NCBI RefSeq assembly: GCF_001613005.1
Contig: NZ_BDBN01000047.1
Span: 1 to 64,000, forward strand
Reading direction: 5' to 3'
DNA length: 64,000 bases
From: Nocardia nova NBRC 15556
Lineage (GTDB): Bacteria > Actinomycetota > Actinomycetes > Mycobacteriales > Mycobacteriaceae
Shown piece after piece: positions 49,275 through 59,100 of this stretch. The notes below the pieces were generated by a model that made no database searches, had not been told where the DNA came from, and saw only the letters and a list, made by a program, of their open reading frames with translations. Position 1 is the stretch's first letter. Each line of letters begins with the position of its first letter. The position numbers and the translations under genes are program-made.

Positions 49275-50180
49275 ATGATGGCTCGGGTGACGTTCAATCC
49301 GAAACTCTGGGAGCCCGTCGCGGGTTTCGAGGACCTGACCGACATCACCTACCACCGGCACATCGAACAGGGCACCGTGCGCGTGGCCTTCGATCGTCCG
49401 GAGGTGCGCAATGCCTTCCGGCCGCACACCGTCGACGAGCTGTACCGCGCGCTCGACCACGCGCGGACGACGCCGGATGTCGGTGCGGTCCTGCTCACCG
49501 GGAACGGGCCCAGTCCCAAGGACGGCGGATGGGCGTTCTGCTCCGGCGGCGATCAGCGCATCCGCGGGCGCAGCGGATACCAGTACGCCGAGGGTGAGAC
49601 CGCCGACACCGTCGACAAGGCCCGCGCCGGACGCCTGCACATCCTCGAGGTGCAGCGGCTGATCCGGTTCATGCCGAAGGTGGTCATCGCGCTGGTCAAC
49701 GGCTGGGCGGCCGGTGGCGGGCACAGCCTGCACGTGGTCTGCGACCTGACCCTGGCCAGCCGGGAGCACGCCCGGTTCAAGCAGACCGACGCCGATGTGG
49801 GCAGCTTCGACGGCGGCTACGGCAGTGCCTACCTGGCGAAGATGGTCGGGCAGAAGTTCGCCCGGGAGATCTTCTTCCTGGGCCGCCCCTACACCGCCGA
49901 GCAGATGCATCACATGGGTGCGGTGAACGCGGTCGTCGACCACGACCGGCTCGAGGACGAGGCGCTGGAGTGGACCGCCGACATCCTCGCGAAATCCCCG
50001 CAGGCGCAGCGCATGCTCAAATACGCGTTCAACCTGACCGACGACGGCCTGGTGGGCCAGCAGCTGTTCGCCGGTGAGGCGACGCGCCTGGCCTACATGA
50101 CCGACGAGGCGATCGAGGGCCGCGACGCGTTCCTGGAAAAGCGCGAGCCGGACTGGAGTCCCTACCCGTACTACTTCTGA
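49275..50180 (+). CDS. menB: 1,4-dihydroxy-2-naphthoyl-CoA synthase MenB
   Basis: 301 aa from the ATG at 49275 (a GTG three codons earlier and the next ATG are alternatives). Crotonase-fold enzyme closing the second naphthoquinone ring. The oxyanion-hole and active-site blocks AFCSGGDQRIRG, VNGWAAGGGHSLHVVCDLTLAS and DVGSFDGGYGSAYLAKMVGQKFAREIFFLGR are near-identical to characterised MenB. The ending SPYPYYF is typical of actinobacterial MenB. A strong terminator follows. Confidence 0.97.
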   Translation: MMARVTFNPKLWEPVAGFEDLTDITYHRHIEQGTVRVAFDRPEVRNAFRPHTVDELYRALDHARTTPDVGAVLLTGNGPSPKDGGWAFCSGGDQRIRGRSGYQYAEGETADTVDKARAGRLHILEVQRLIRFMPKVVIALVNGWAAGGGHSLHVVCDLTLASREHARFKQTDADVGSFDGGYGSAYLAKMVGQKFAREIFFLGRPYTAEQMHHMGAVNAVVDHDRLEDEALEWTADILAKSPQAQRMLKYAFNLTDDGLVGQQLFAGEATRLAYMTDEAIEGRDAFLEKREPDWSPYPYYF

Positions 50181-50193
50181 GCGGCCTCCCGGC

Positions 50194-50224
50194 GACTCCG
50201 TGGCCGTCATTCGGTCACGGAGTC
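50194..50224 (+). terminator. Terminator after menB
   Basis: 12-bp arms GACTCCGTGGCC (50194-50205) and GGTCACGGAGTC (50213-50224) with one G-U pair and a 7-nt loop, 13 bp past the menB stop. Confidence 0.8.
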
Positions 50225-50291
50225 CGGACGGATCGCGGCGGACCTCGCGAAGCCGCCTCTCGGCCCGAGGCGGTCCCTCTAGGCTCGATTC

Positions 50292-50687
50292 GTGGACATC
50301 CTCAGCAGTCGAATCATCCTGCGGCCGAGCGATTACGAACGCACGCTGGCGTTCTACCGAGACGGGCTGGAATTGGCGATCGCGCGGGAGTATCCGGGCG
50401 GCACGGTGTTCTTCGCCGGGCAGTCGCTGATCGAGGTGGCCGCGCACGGACGCGACGAGACGGCCCCCGCCGGCTTCGCGGGCGCGGTGTGGTTGCAGGT
50501 GCGCGACGCGAGCATCGCGGCCACGGAACTGGCGACCCGCGGCATCCCCATCGACCGGCCGCCGGTGCGCGAACCCTGGGGCCTGATCGAGATGTGGCTG
50601 CGCGACCCGGACGGTGTTCCGATCGTTCTGGTCGAGGTGCCCGCCGACCATCCGATGCGCCGCGACACCCGCAGGCCACCGGAATGA
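50292..50687 (+). CDS. VOC family protein
   Basis: 131 aa, glyoxalase/bleomycin-resistance fold: ILSSRIILRPSDYERTLAFYRDGLEL, then WGLIEMWLRDPDGVPIVLVEVP with the metal-type Glu. A similar small protein (Rv0546c) sits between menB and pitA in M. tuberculosis, so the position is conserved. Substrate unknown. Confidence 0.88.
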   Translation: MDILSSRIILRPSDYERTLAFYRDGLELAIAREYPGGTVFFAGQSLIEVAAHGRDETAPAGFAGAVWLQVRDASIAATELATRGIPIDRPPVREPWGLIEMWLRDPDGVPIVLVEVPADHPMRRDTRRPPE

Positions 50688-50768
50688 CCCCGCCTTACCA
50701 TCCCGGCCGGTCGGACATGTCGGGAACCTGGCCATCGCGTTAACGGATCGATAACGCACACTGGAGGC

Positions 50769-52079
50769 GTGACCGCCGAACTGTTCGTTCTGCTCATCGT
50801 CGTCGTCACGGCTCTCGTTTTCGACTTCACCAACGGCTTCCACGACACCGCCAACGCCATGGCGACCTCGATCGCCACCGGCGCCCTGCGCCCGCGCGCC
50901 GCGGTGCTGCTGTCCGGCGGGCTGAATCTGATCGGCGCCTTCCTCAGTGTCGAGGTGGCCGCCACGGTCGCCGAGGGCATCGTGCGGCTGGACGAGGTGG
51001 GCGGCGCGGACCTGCTCGCCATCGTCTTCGCGGGCCTCGTCGGCGGGATCCTGTGGAATCTGCTCACCTGGCTCTTCGGCCTGCCGTCCAGCTCCTCACA
51101 CGCCCTGTTCGGCGGCTTGATCGGCGCCACCATCGCCGCGCTCGGCTGGAGCGGGGTGATCTGGTCGGCCGGGCAGAAGGGCGTGCTCACCAAGATCATC
51201 GTGCCCGCGGTGCTGGCGCCCGTGGTCGCGGCACTGGTCGCCTCGATCGGCACCTGGCTGGTGTACCGGATCACCCGCAGCAGTGATCAGCGGATCGTGA
51301 ACCGCAGTTTCCGATGGGGCCAGATCGGCTCGGCCTCGTTGGTGTCGCTGGCTCACGGCACCAACGACGCGCAGAAGACCATGGGCATCATCTTCCTGGC
51401 GCTGATCGCCTACGGGTCGGCGCAACCCAGCGACCCGCTGCCGCTGTGGGTGATCGTGGCCTGTGCGGTGGCCATCGCCGCCGGCACCTCGCTGGGCGGC
51501 TGGCGCATCATCCGAACCCTCGGCAAGGGTCTGGTCGACATCACCCCGCCGCAGGGCCTGGCGGCCGAATCCACCAGTGCCGCGATCATTCTCACCTCGG
51601 CGCATTTCGGGTTGCCGCTGTCGACCACGCAGACGGTGACGGGCGCCATCCTGGGTACCGGCATGGGCCGCCCGGGCGCCGAGGTGCGCTGGTCGGTGCT
51701 CGGGCGCATGGTGGTGGCCTGGGTGTTCACCCTGCCGCTGGCCGGGCTGGCGGGTGCGATCTGCTGGGCGCTGGCGCATCTGATCGGCGGACTGCCCGGC
51801 GTGCTGGTCGTCTTCGCTCTCCTGATCGCGACGGCCGGCCTGATCTATCTGCGCTCGCGCCGGACCCCGGTGCACGCCGCGAACGTGAACGAGCAGTGGA
51901 CGAGCCTGCCGGGGGCCGACGGCACCGGACCGGCCGTCGAATCCCGGTCCGCCGCCCCCGGGCAGACCGTGAGTACCCCCGATTCGGGGCCCACCGATTC
52001 GGGCGCCGCGGACTCCGGTGACACGACCTCCCCCTCCGGCGACTCACGCGCCGCCCATCGCGCCGCAAGGAACTTCTGA
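50769..52079 (+). CDS. pitA: Inorganic phosphate transporter PitA
   Basis: 436 aa. PiT-family low-affinity phosphate:proton symporter with about ten membrane segments and the duplicated family signature: VVTALVFDFTNGFHDTANAMAT near the N-terminus and SLAHGTNDAQKTMG in the middle. The C-terminal 75 residues are a hydrophilic Ser/Thr/Asp-rich tail. It overlaps the next gene by one base. Synteny with Rv0545c. Confidence 0.95.
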   Translation: MTAELFVLLIVVVTALVFDFTNGFHDTANAMATSIATGALRPRAAVLLSGGLNLIGAFLSVEVAATVAEGIVRLDEVGGADLLAIVFAGLVGGILWNLLTWLFGLPSSSSHALFGGLIGATIAALGWSGVIWSAGQKGVLTKIIVPAVLAPVVAALVASIGTWLVYRITRSSDQRIVNRSFRWGQIGSASLVSLAHGTNDAQKTMGIIFLALIAYGSAQPSDPLPLWVIVACAVAIAAGTSLGGWRIIRTLGKGLVDITPPQGLAAESTSAAIILTSAHFGLPLSTTQTVTGAILGTGMGRPGAEVRWSVLGRMVVAWVFTLPLAGLAGAICWALAHLIGGLPGVLVVFALLIATAGLIYLRSRRTPVHAANVNEQWTSLPGADGTGPAVESRSAAPGQTVSTPDSGPTDSGAADSGDTTSPSGDSRAAHRAARNF

Positions 52080-52357
52080 TGCAGACCCTGATCGACGATC
52101 TGACCGAGCTGTGGCGAGTGACCGCCGCCGCCTTGATCTTCGGGGCCGGATTGCCGGCGATCTTCGCGCTCGGGGTGCGGCTGCATTCGATCGCGGGAGA
52201 TGCGCCACAACCGGATTCCACCCGCCGGCGCGCGGCTGCGGCCTGCGCGGGGTTGTGTTATTCGGTGGTATTGCTGACCGTCATCGCCGGAGTGTTGTTC
52301 GTTGCCAGAGGTTTTCTGGCCGCCCGACTCGGCATCCATCTGTTCGGTCAGGGCTGA
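52079..52357 (+). CDS. Small membrane protein downstream of pitA
   Basis: 92 aa with two membrane segments (about 14-36 and 56-80) and the motifs TELWRVTAAALIFGAGLPAIFALGVR and YSVVLLTVIAGVLF. M. tuberculosis has a similar 92-residue protein (Rv0544c) in this place, so it is conserved and probably functionally tied to PitA. Its ATG overlaps the pitA stop. Confidence 0.85.
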   Translation: MQTLIDDLTELWRVTAAALIFGAGLPAIFALGVRLHSIAGDAPQPDSTRRRAAAACAGLCYSVVLLTVIAGVLFVARGFLAARLGIHLFGQG

Positions 52358-52397
52358 GCTGCCGCGAGGCGCCGCCCCGATCGTCGAAAGGACATAC

Positions 52398-52748
52398 GTG
52401 ACCACCGAATCCGCATCGCCACAGCAACCCGAATCGAACGAGGCCGCGCCGTCGGTTCTGCAGAAGGTGCTGGGCTGGCTGCGCGCCGGATATCCGCAGG
52501 GTGTGCCCCAATCGGACTATGTCGCGCTGCTGGCCGTCCTGCATCGCCGGCTCACCGACTACGAGGTGCATCTGGTGGTCGAGGAGCTGGTGCGCGAACG
52601 CGCCGGCGACGACGAGATCGCCCAGGAGGAGATCGAGGCGGCGATCGCCCGAGTTGCCAAGGAGCTGCCGGGCGAGGACGATATCGCTCGAGTGGCATCG
52701 CACCTGGCAGCGGGTGGTTGGCCGCTGGCGACACCGACGTCGGACTGA
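52398..52748 (+). CDS. DUF3349 protein
   Basis: 116 aa from the GTG at 52398 with AAAGGA upstream. All-helical DUF3349 family: VLQKVLGWLRAGYPQGVPQSDYVALLAVLHRRLTDYEVH is the conserved core, and a C-terminal helix pair ends LAAGGWPLA. Rv0543c is the mycobacterial counterpart. Function unknown. It lies 40 bp after the pitA-linked membrane gene. Confidence 0.88.
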   Translation: MTTESASPQQPESNEAAPSVLQKVLGWLRAGYPQGVPQSDYVALLAVLHRRLTDYEVHLVVEELVRERAGDDEIAQEEIEAAIARVAKELPGEDDIARVASHLAAGGWPLATPTSD

Positions 52749-52824
52749 CCTTCTCCCCTTATTCAGCGAAGGAAGTGCGGACCCGTTCACGGGTCATCGA
52801 CCTCGACATGACACGATCGCGAAC

Positions 52825-53985
52825 GTGAGCACCACCCTGCGGACCCTCCCCATGCCCACCGGAGCCGCGGTGGGTGACATCTTGCCGCATCTGCGGGAAG
52901 CCTTGGAGGGCAACGGTCCGGCGTGGCTGCCGATCCCCACCGGCGATCGCCGGGAATCCCATCGACTCTCCAGCGCACTGCGCCCGGGTGAGGAGATCGA
53001 CGACGACGTCGCCCTCGTGGTCACCACCTCCGGCACCACCGGCGTCCCCAAGGGCGCGATGCTCACCTCGGCCGCCCTGCGCGCCAGCGGCGATGCCACC
53101 CACGAGCGGCTCGGCGGTCCGGGCCAGTGGCTGCTGGCGCTGCCCACCCATCACATCGCCGGAGTGCAGGTGCTGTTGCGCAGCATCCAGGCGGGCACCG
53201 AACCGGTGGTGCTGGACGTCTCGGGTGGTTTCCTGCCCGGCGGGCTGGCGACGGCGGTGTCCGGTATGACCGCGCCCCGGCGCTACACCTCACTGGTGCC
53301 GACGCAGCTCATCAAGGCACTCGACGATCCGGTCGGCGCGCAGGCGCTCGCGGCGCTGGACGCGGTACTGGTCGGCGGCGCGGCGACACCCCAGCCGGTA
53401 CTCGACCGGGCCCGCGCGGCCGGCATCAACGTGGTCCGCACCTACGGCATGAGCGAGACCTGCGGTGGCTGCGTCTACGAGGGCGTGCCGCTGGCGGGTG
53501 CGAAGGTGCGCATCGAGGACGGACGGGTACTGCTCGGCGGGACCATGCTGGCCAAGGGCTATCGCGGCATCCCCGACCACCCGGCGTTCGCCGAACCCGG
53601 TTGGTTCCGCACCGAGGACGCCGGCACCTTCGACAACGGCGTGCTGACCATCACCGGGCGCCTGGACGAGGCCATCATGACCGGTGGCCTGCTGGTGATC
53701 CCGCAGGTCGTCGAGGCCGTGCTCGCCACCCACCCGGCGATCAACGAGGCCGTGGTGCTGGGTCTGCCCGATCCGCGGCTGGGTCAGCGGGTGGCGGTGG
53801 CGGTGGTGCCCAATCCGGGCACGACCCCCACGCTGGACGAATTGCGCGCACATGTGGTTGCTGAGCTCGACCCGATCGCCGCCCCGCGGGAGCTGGCGAT
53901 CCTCGACGAGATCCCGATGCGCGGCCCCGGCAAGCCGAATCGGGTGAAGCTGCGCGAGCACCTGCTGGAGCAGGCGACCCAGTGA
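52825..53985 (+). CDS. menE: o-Succinylbenzoate-CoA ligase MenE
   Basis: 386 aa from the GTG at 52825. ANL-superfamily adenylating enzyme, short form typical of actinobacterial MenE. The P-loop TTSGTTGVPKGA, the YGMSETCGG motif, WFRTEDAG and the catalytic Lys near the end in GPGKPNRVKL are all visible. It activates o-succinylbenzoate before MenB closes the ring. A long upstream frame overlapping the DUF3349 gene is not used. Confidence 0.95.
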   Translation: MSTTLRTLPMPTGAAVGDILPHLREALEGNGPAWLPIPTGDRRESHRLSSALRPGEEIDDDVALVVTTSGTTGVPKGAMLTSAALRASGDATHERLGGPGQWLLALPTHHIAGVQVLLRSIQAGTEPVVLDVSGGFLPGGLATAVSGMTAPRRYTSLVPTQLIKALDDPVGAQALAALDAVLVGGAATPQPVLDRARAAGINVVRTYGMSETCGGCVYEGVPLAGAKVRIEDGRVLLGGTMLAKGYRGIPDHPAFAEPGWFRTEDAGTFDNGVLTITGRLDEAIMTGGLLVIPQVVEAVLATHPAINEAVVLGLPDPRLGQRVAVAVVPNPGTTPTLDELRAHVVAELDPIAAPRELAILDEIPMRGPGKPNRVKLREHLLEQATQ

Positions 53986-53991
53986 CCGTGC

Positions 53992-54013
53992 CGCGGTGAC
54001 ACCGATCACCGCG
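53992..54013 (+). terminator. Terminator after menE
   Basis: Perfect 8-bp arms CGCGGTGA (53992-53999) and TCACCGCG (54006-54013) with a 6-nt loop, 6 bp past the menE stop. Confidence 0.6.
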
Positions 54014-54107
54014 TCGCAGCTCTGATCAACGCTTCCACCTGCGATGATGCCGCCACTTGCGTGGGCGGTGCGATATGCAAGCGGCCCGCGATCGCCCTTG
54101 CGCGACC

Positions 54108-54152
54108 GTGCAACAGCGGTGCAAGACGGGTGCAAGTCGGCCCCCGCACAGT
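54108..54152 (+). promoter_or_regulatory. SARP-type direct repeats and -10 of the ABC exporter operon
   Basis: GTGCAAC (54108), GTGCAAG (54119) and GTGCAAG (54130) are 7-bp direct repeats at exactly 11-bp spacing; ATGCAAG at 54075 is in the same 11-bp phase. SARP regulators bind such heptamers. A -10-like CACAGT (54147-54152) follows the last repeat by 10 bp and lies 6 nt before the ATG, suggesting a leaderless transcript. Confidence 0.7.
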
Positions 54153-54158
54153 TGTGGC

Positions 54159-55175
54159 ATGACTTCTTACGCACCTGCTGATGCACTCGCCATCGAGGCG
54201 GACGGGCTGGTCAAGGTCTTCGGGGAGCAGCGGGCCGTCGACGGCGTGAGCCTGGCGGTGCCGCAGGGCGCCGTCTACGGCGTGCTCGGCCCGAACGGGG
54301 CCGGCAAGACCACCACCATCCGCATGCTCGCCACCCTGCTGCGCCCCGACGACGGCCGGGCCCGGATCTTCGGCCACGACGTCGTGGCCGAACCCACCGC
54401 GGTCCGTTCGCTGATCGGTGTCACCGGCCAGTACGCCTCGGTCGACGAAAAGCTCAGCGCCACCGAGAACCTGATCATCTTCTCCCGGCTGCTCGGGCTG
54501 AGCCGGTCGCAGGCCAAGCGTCGCGCGGCCGAACTGCTCGAGGAATTCGGGCTCACCGAGGCGGCGACCAAGGCACTCGAGAACTTCTCCGGCGGTATGC
54601 GCCGGCGCCTGGACCTGGCGGCCAGCCTGATCGCGACGCCGCCGCTGCTGTTCCTCGACGAGCCGACCACCGGCCTGGATCCGCGCACTCGCGCGCAGAT
54701 GTGGGAGACCATCCGCCGGCTCGTGCGCGAGGGCGCCACGGTGCTGCTCACCACGCAGTATCTGGACGAGGCCGACCAGCTCGCCGACCGCATCGCGGTG
54801 ATCGACCACGGCAGGGTGATCGCCGACGGCACCTCCGACGAACTCAAGGGTTCGGTCGGGCAGTCCGCGCTGCAGATCACCGTCGCCGACCGCGACGCCA
54901 TCGAACGCGCCCGCACCCTGATCGGCGAATTCCTCTCCCGCGCCGACGGCAAGCTGGTCGAGGCGAGCATCTCGCCCGAGGCCGGTCGCGTCACCGCCCC
55001 GCTCAGCGATCCGAGCGTGACCGCGGATCTGTTGATCCGGTTGCGCGACAACGATATCCGCGTCGACGAGATCACCGTCAGCAAGCCCAGCCTGGACGAG
55101 GTGTTCTTCGCCCTCACCGGCCACGCCGCCGAATCCGACGACGCCGATACCGATTCCGAGGGCACCGCGGCATGA
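54159..55175 (+). CDS. Daunorubicin-type ABC exporter ATPase
   Basis: 338 aa from the ATG at 54159. DrrA-like: Walker A GPNGAGKTT, the CGQ-like VTGQYASVDEKLSATENL, signature FSGGMRRRLDLAASL, Walker B LLFLDEPTTGLDPRTR, and a C-terminal DrrA domain (about 250-320) with ITVSKPSLDEVFFALTG. It has no Shine-Dalgarno sequence. It pairs with the permease 43 bp downstream. The name drrA would imply a daunorubicin substrate, which is not shown. Confidence 0.93.
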   Translation: MTSYAPADALAIEADGLVKVFGEQRAVDGVSLAVPQGAVYGVLGPNGAGKTTTIRMLATLLRPDDGRARIFGHDVVAEPTAVRSLIGVTGQYASVDEKLSATENLIIFSRLLGLSRSQAKRRAAELLEEFGLTEAATKALENFSGGMRRRLDLAASLIATPPLLFLDEPTTGLDPRTRAQMWETIRRLVREGATVLLTTQYLDEADQLADRIAVIDHGRVIADGTSDELKGSVGQSALQITVADRDAIERARTLIGEFLSRADGKLVEASISPEAGRVTAPLSDPSVTADLLIRLRDNDIRVDEITVSKPSLDEVFFALTGHAAESDDADTDSEGTAA

Positions 55176-55218
55176 GACCGGCCCCCGCCACGTTCCCCAC
55201 TCCCCCGAAGGACATATC

Positions 55219-56058
55219 GTGACCACCACACTTCCCGCCCCCGCAACCGGCCGGCACGCCGCGCGCGCCGCGATTCCCGTTGCCAGCAACCGCATCTCAC
55301 TGCGCCAGACCGTCGAGAACTCGCTCACCATGGCGTATCGCGGCATCCTCAAGATCAAGCACAATCCGGAACAGCTGTTCGACGTCACCGTGCAGCCGAT
55401 CCTGTTCACCGCCCTGTTCGCCTACATCTTCGGCGGCGCCATCGGCGGCAGCGTGCAGGCCTACCTACCGGTGCTGATTCCGGGCATCCTGGTCCAGACG
55501 GTCGTACTCACCTCGGTCGTCACCGGCACCCAGCTGCGCGAGGATATGGACAAGGGCGTCTTCGACCGCTTCAAATCCCTTCCCATCGCCCGCGTTTCGG
55601 CACTGGCGGGCGCGCTGATCGCCGATATGGTGCGCTACGGCATCGCCACCGTCCTCACCATCGTGGTCGGCCTGATCCTGGGCTACCGGCCCGAGGGTGG
55701 CGTCGTCGGCGTGGTCGTCGCCGGTCTGGTCGTGGTGTTCTGCTCGTTCGCGGTCAGCTGGATCTGGGCGCTGGTCGGTGTCACCGGTAAGAGCGCCGCC
55801 TCGGTCCAGGGCATCTCGATGATGATCATGTTCCCGCTGACCTTCATGTCCGGAGCGTTCGCGCTGGTCAGCACCATGCCCGGCTGGATGCAGGGCATCA
55901 ACAAGGCCAATCCCGTGTACTACATGGTGAATTCGTGCCGCGAGCTGATGAACGGCAACGTCTACAGCAGCAACCTGGCGTGGTGCCTGATCGGCTCGGC
56001 GGTCGTGATCGCGATCTTCGCCCCGCTGGCCATCCGGGCCTACATGCGCCGGGCGTGA
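55219..56058 (+). CDS. Daunorubicin-type ABC exporter permease
   Basis: 279 aa from a GTG at 55219. ABC-2 type (DrrB-like) permease with six membrane segments starting at about 58, the motif RGILKIKHNPEQLFDVTVQPILF before the first and DKGVFDRFKSLPIARVS in the first cytoplasmic loop. It forms the exporter with the preceding ATPase. The substrate is unknown; antibiotics, lipids and pigments are all known for the family. Confidence 0.93.
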   Translation: MTTTLPAPATGRHAARAAIPVASNRISLRQTVENSLTMAYRGILKIKHNPEQLFDVTVQPILFTALFAYIFGGAIGGSVQAYLPVLIPGILVQTVVLTSVVTGTQLREDMDKGVFDRFKSLPIARVSALAGALIADMVRYGIATVLTIVVGLILGYRPEGGVVGVVVAGLVVVFCSFAVSWIWALVGVTGKSAASVQGISMMIMFPLTFMSGAFALVSTMPGWMQGINKANPVYYMVNSCRELMNGNVYSSNLAWCLIGSAVVIAIFAPLAIRAYMRRA

Positions 56059-56073
56059 TCGAATCCACCGCCA

Positions 56074-56111
56074 CACTGTCCGCCGGTCGCGAAGGTGACC
56101 GGCGGACAGTG
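56074..56111. terminator. Bidirectional terminator between exporter and SARP genes
   Basis: Perfect 15-bp arms CACTGTCCGCCGGTC (56074-56088) and GACCGGCGGACAGTG (56097-56111), loop 8 nt, in the middle of the convergent gap. It is the strongest hairpin in the window. Confidence 0.88.
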
Positions 56112-56159
56112 CTGTGGGCAGCCGTCGCCACCTCCCGCGGAGATCGCGCGACCGCCGCC

Positions 56160-59100
56160 TCAGGCGCCGAGCAGAGTTTCCAGTTCCGGCAGCATCGCGA
56201 GGATGCGCTGTGCGGCCGAACGGCGGTTGAGACTCGAGACCGCATCCTGTCCGGCATCGATCATCTCCGTACCGACGGTGGCCCGCGCCAGATCCAGATG
56301 CCGATTCCAGCGCATCGACGAATAGTCCTGGCGGCCGACAACTTTCATCGCCAGCGCCAACAGCGTCGCACCGGTTTCCGGATCGGTTCCGGTCCGGACC
56401 AGATAGGAACCGAGCGCACCGGCGGCGCCGCCGATCTGCGGAAGGTCGATGAACTGGGTGAGCCGCTCCCGCGCCACCCTGGCCACCTGACCGGGCAACT
56501 CCGGCACCTCGTGCACGGCGTCGTGGAGAATGTGGGCGTCGAGCACGGCGCTGGCGACGATGATGTCCCCCGGCCCCGGACCGGCCCCGGCATACGGCCA
56601 GTTGAACAGTTGCAGGCTGCGCCGGAACGTGCGCAGACCGCGCTCGATATCACCTTCCGCCAGTTCGAGTTCCGCCATCCCGGCTACGACGGCACCCTTG
56701 CGGTGGTTCGGCTGCGTCACCGGTTCGTCCAATCCGACGCCGTCGTCGATGACGCCCAGCGCGTGTTCGAGTTCCCGCCGCGCATCGGCCAGCTGTCCGG
56801 CGCCGACCATGGAGACCGCGAGGAAGCTGCGCAGTTCCACACTCTCCTCGAAGCAGCGCAACTCCTGCATCAGCTCCACCGCGCGCCGGTAGTAGGCCAC
56901 GGCCTCCTCGTACCGCGCCGCCTGCGAGGCCATCTGCCCGAGATGCTGGGAGCACATCGCGGTGCCCCAGACATCGCGTCCCTCGAGCAATGCGAGAGCC
57001 TGGCGCGCATCGCGGATCGACCCGGCGGTATAGCTGGCGTTCTCGCGCATATTGGCGCGCAGCAGGAAGGCGAGCGCACGGACGAGGTCGTCGCCGGAGC
57101 GGGTGCCCGCCGCCATCAAACGCACGCCGTAGGCGACATCGATTCGCGCGCAGAGCATGTCGCCGAGATACCGGACGCCGGGCGTGAGATCGGCGGTGGC
57201 GAGCACGCGGCGGGCCCGGGAGCGGATCACCGCGAGGGGCCGCACTCCGGGCTCGCCGAAGGCCAGATGCATCGCCAGGAATACGTAGCTCTGCAATTCC
57301 AGATCGGCCTCGATCCGAGTGCGCGGCCCCTCGGGCGGCGGCACCGGCACGACGCGGGGCGCCCAGCTCATCAGCTCCATATGCGCGCCACGCATCACCC
57401 AGAGCATGGCGACGGGCGCGAAAACCGAGAACACCGTACGGGAATCGGCATTTTCCACGGCATGGCGCAGCACCGCCAGCAGGTTGTCGAGTTCGGCGGC
57501 CAGCGACAGCACCGTGCGGACCTGATCCGGCCCGTCGTAGTTGAGTGCCGTGTGGTGCGCGAATTGCCGTGCCCAGCAGCACATCCGATCCATCACCAGA
57601 TCGGCCTCGCCGGTCGCGAGCAGCTGCTCCTCACCGAATTCCCGCACCGTCTCGAGCATGCGGTAGCGAGTGGCTACCATCTCGTCGTCGGCCAGCACGG
57701 TGAGTAGCGACTGGCTCACCAGCCCGTCCACAGCGGCCACCGCGTCGATCGAATCCGGGCCCGAGACCACGGATTCGGCTGCCTCCAAGGAGAATCCGGC
57801 GGGAAAGCGGCACAGCCGCCGCAGTGCCAGCCGCTGTTCGGGCTCGAGCAGATTCCAGCTCCACTCGATCACCGCGTGCAGGGTGCGGTGGCGTTCGGGT
57901 GAGCTGCGGTCACCGGAACGCAGCAGGGCGAAGCGGTGTTCGAGCCGGCTCTCGATCTCCTCCACGCTCATGGTCCGCACCCGGGCCGCGGCCAGTTCGA
58001 TGGCCAGCGGCAGCCCGTCCAGGGTGCGGCACAAGCGCGCGACGACCGCCGGATCCAGCCTCGCCGAGGGTCGCACCGCCCGCGCCCGGCTGACGAACAG
58101 CTCGGTGGCCGGCGAGCCCTGCGCGTCGATCGCCAACGGCGGCAACGGATATACCGTCTCGGCGGTGATCGCCAGCGGCGCCCGGCTGGTGGTCACCACC
58201 GTCAGATGTTCACAACTGCCGACCAGGTCGGCGACCACCTCGGCGGCCGCGTCGATGAGATGTTCACAATTGTCCAGGATCAACAGGACGGGACGCAGCG
58301 ACAGCGCCTCCCGCAACCGGCGCCGGCCGTCGATGGTCTGGTTGCGGCGCAACACATTCGCTTCGCGGGAGTATTCGTTGACACCGAGGACCGCACCGAC
58401 GGCCGCCTCGATCTCCGCGCACGTCGCGGCGTGGCGCTCACCGGGGTCGCCGTCGGAAGCGGCACGCAGCGAGGCCAATTCGACCAGCGCCACCGCCTGC
58501 TTGCCCGCGATACGCGCGCCCAGCTCGTTGGCGACGCGAGTCTTGCCGGTGCCGCCCGGACCGAGCACGGTGGTCACCCGGAACTCCTGGACGAGCTTCT
58601 CCAGTGCCACCAGATCGCCGTCGCGGCCGAGCAGCGGATTGGGGGCCGCGCGCAGGCCGAGCGCCGTATTCGGCGGCGCGGCAGCGGTTTCCGGGTGCCC
58701 GTACGGTTCCGATGACAGCGCGTGCTGGGCGGTGGACACCCGCTGTGTCGCGGAGGTGGCCTGCCCCGATTGCGGCTGCACCGCCGGATGGTCGCCGCGC
58801 AGAATCGCGGTGTTCAACGCCACGAGCGCCGGACCGGGGTCCGCACCCAATTCCTCACCCAGTCGCGTCCGCAGCCCGGCGAAGACCTCCAGGGCCTCGT
58901 TCGCGCGTCCGTCGCCGGCCAGCAAGCGCATCAGGGTGGCATGCGCGGGCTCGTCGAGCGGTTCGGCCGCGGCCGCCCGCCGCGCCACCCGCAACGCACC
59001 GCCGAGATCGCCGGCGGCCTCCCGGGCAGCCAGTTCCACGGTGTCCAGCGCCGACCAGCGCGCGGCCGCGAATTCGTGCAGCTCGTCGGCGACGGGACCG

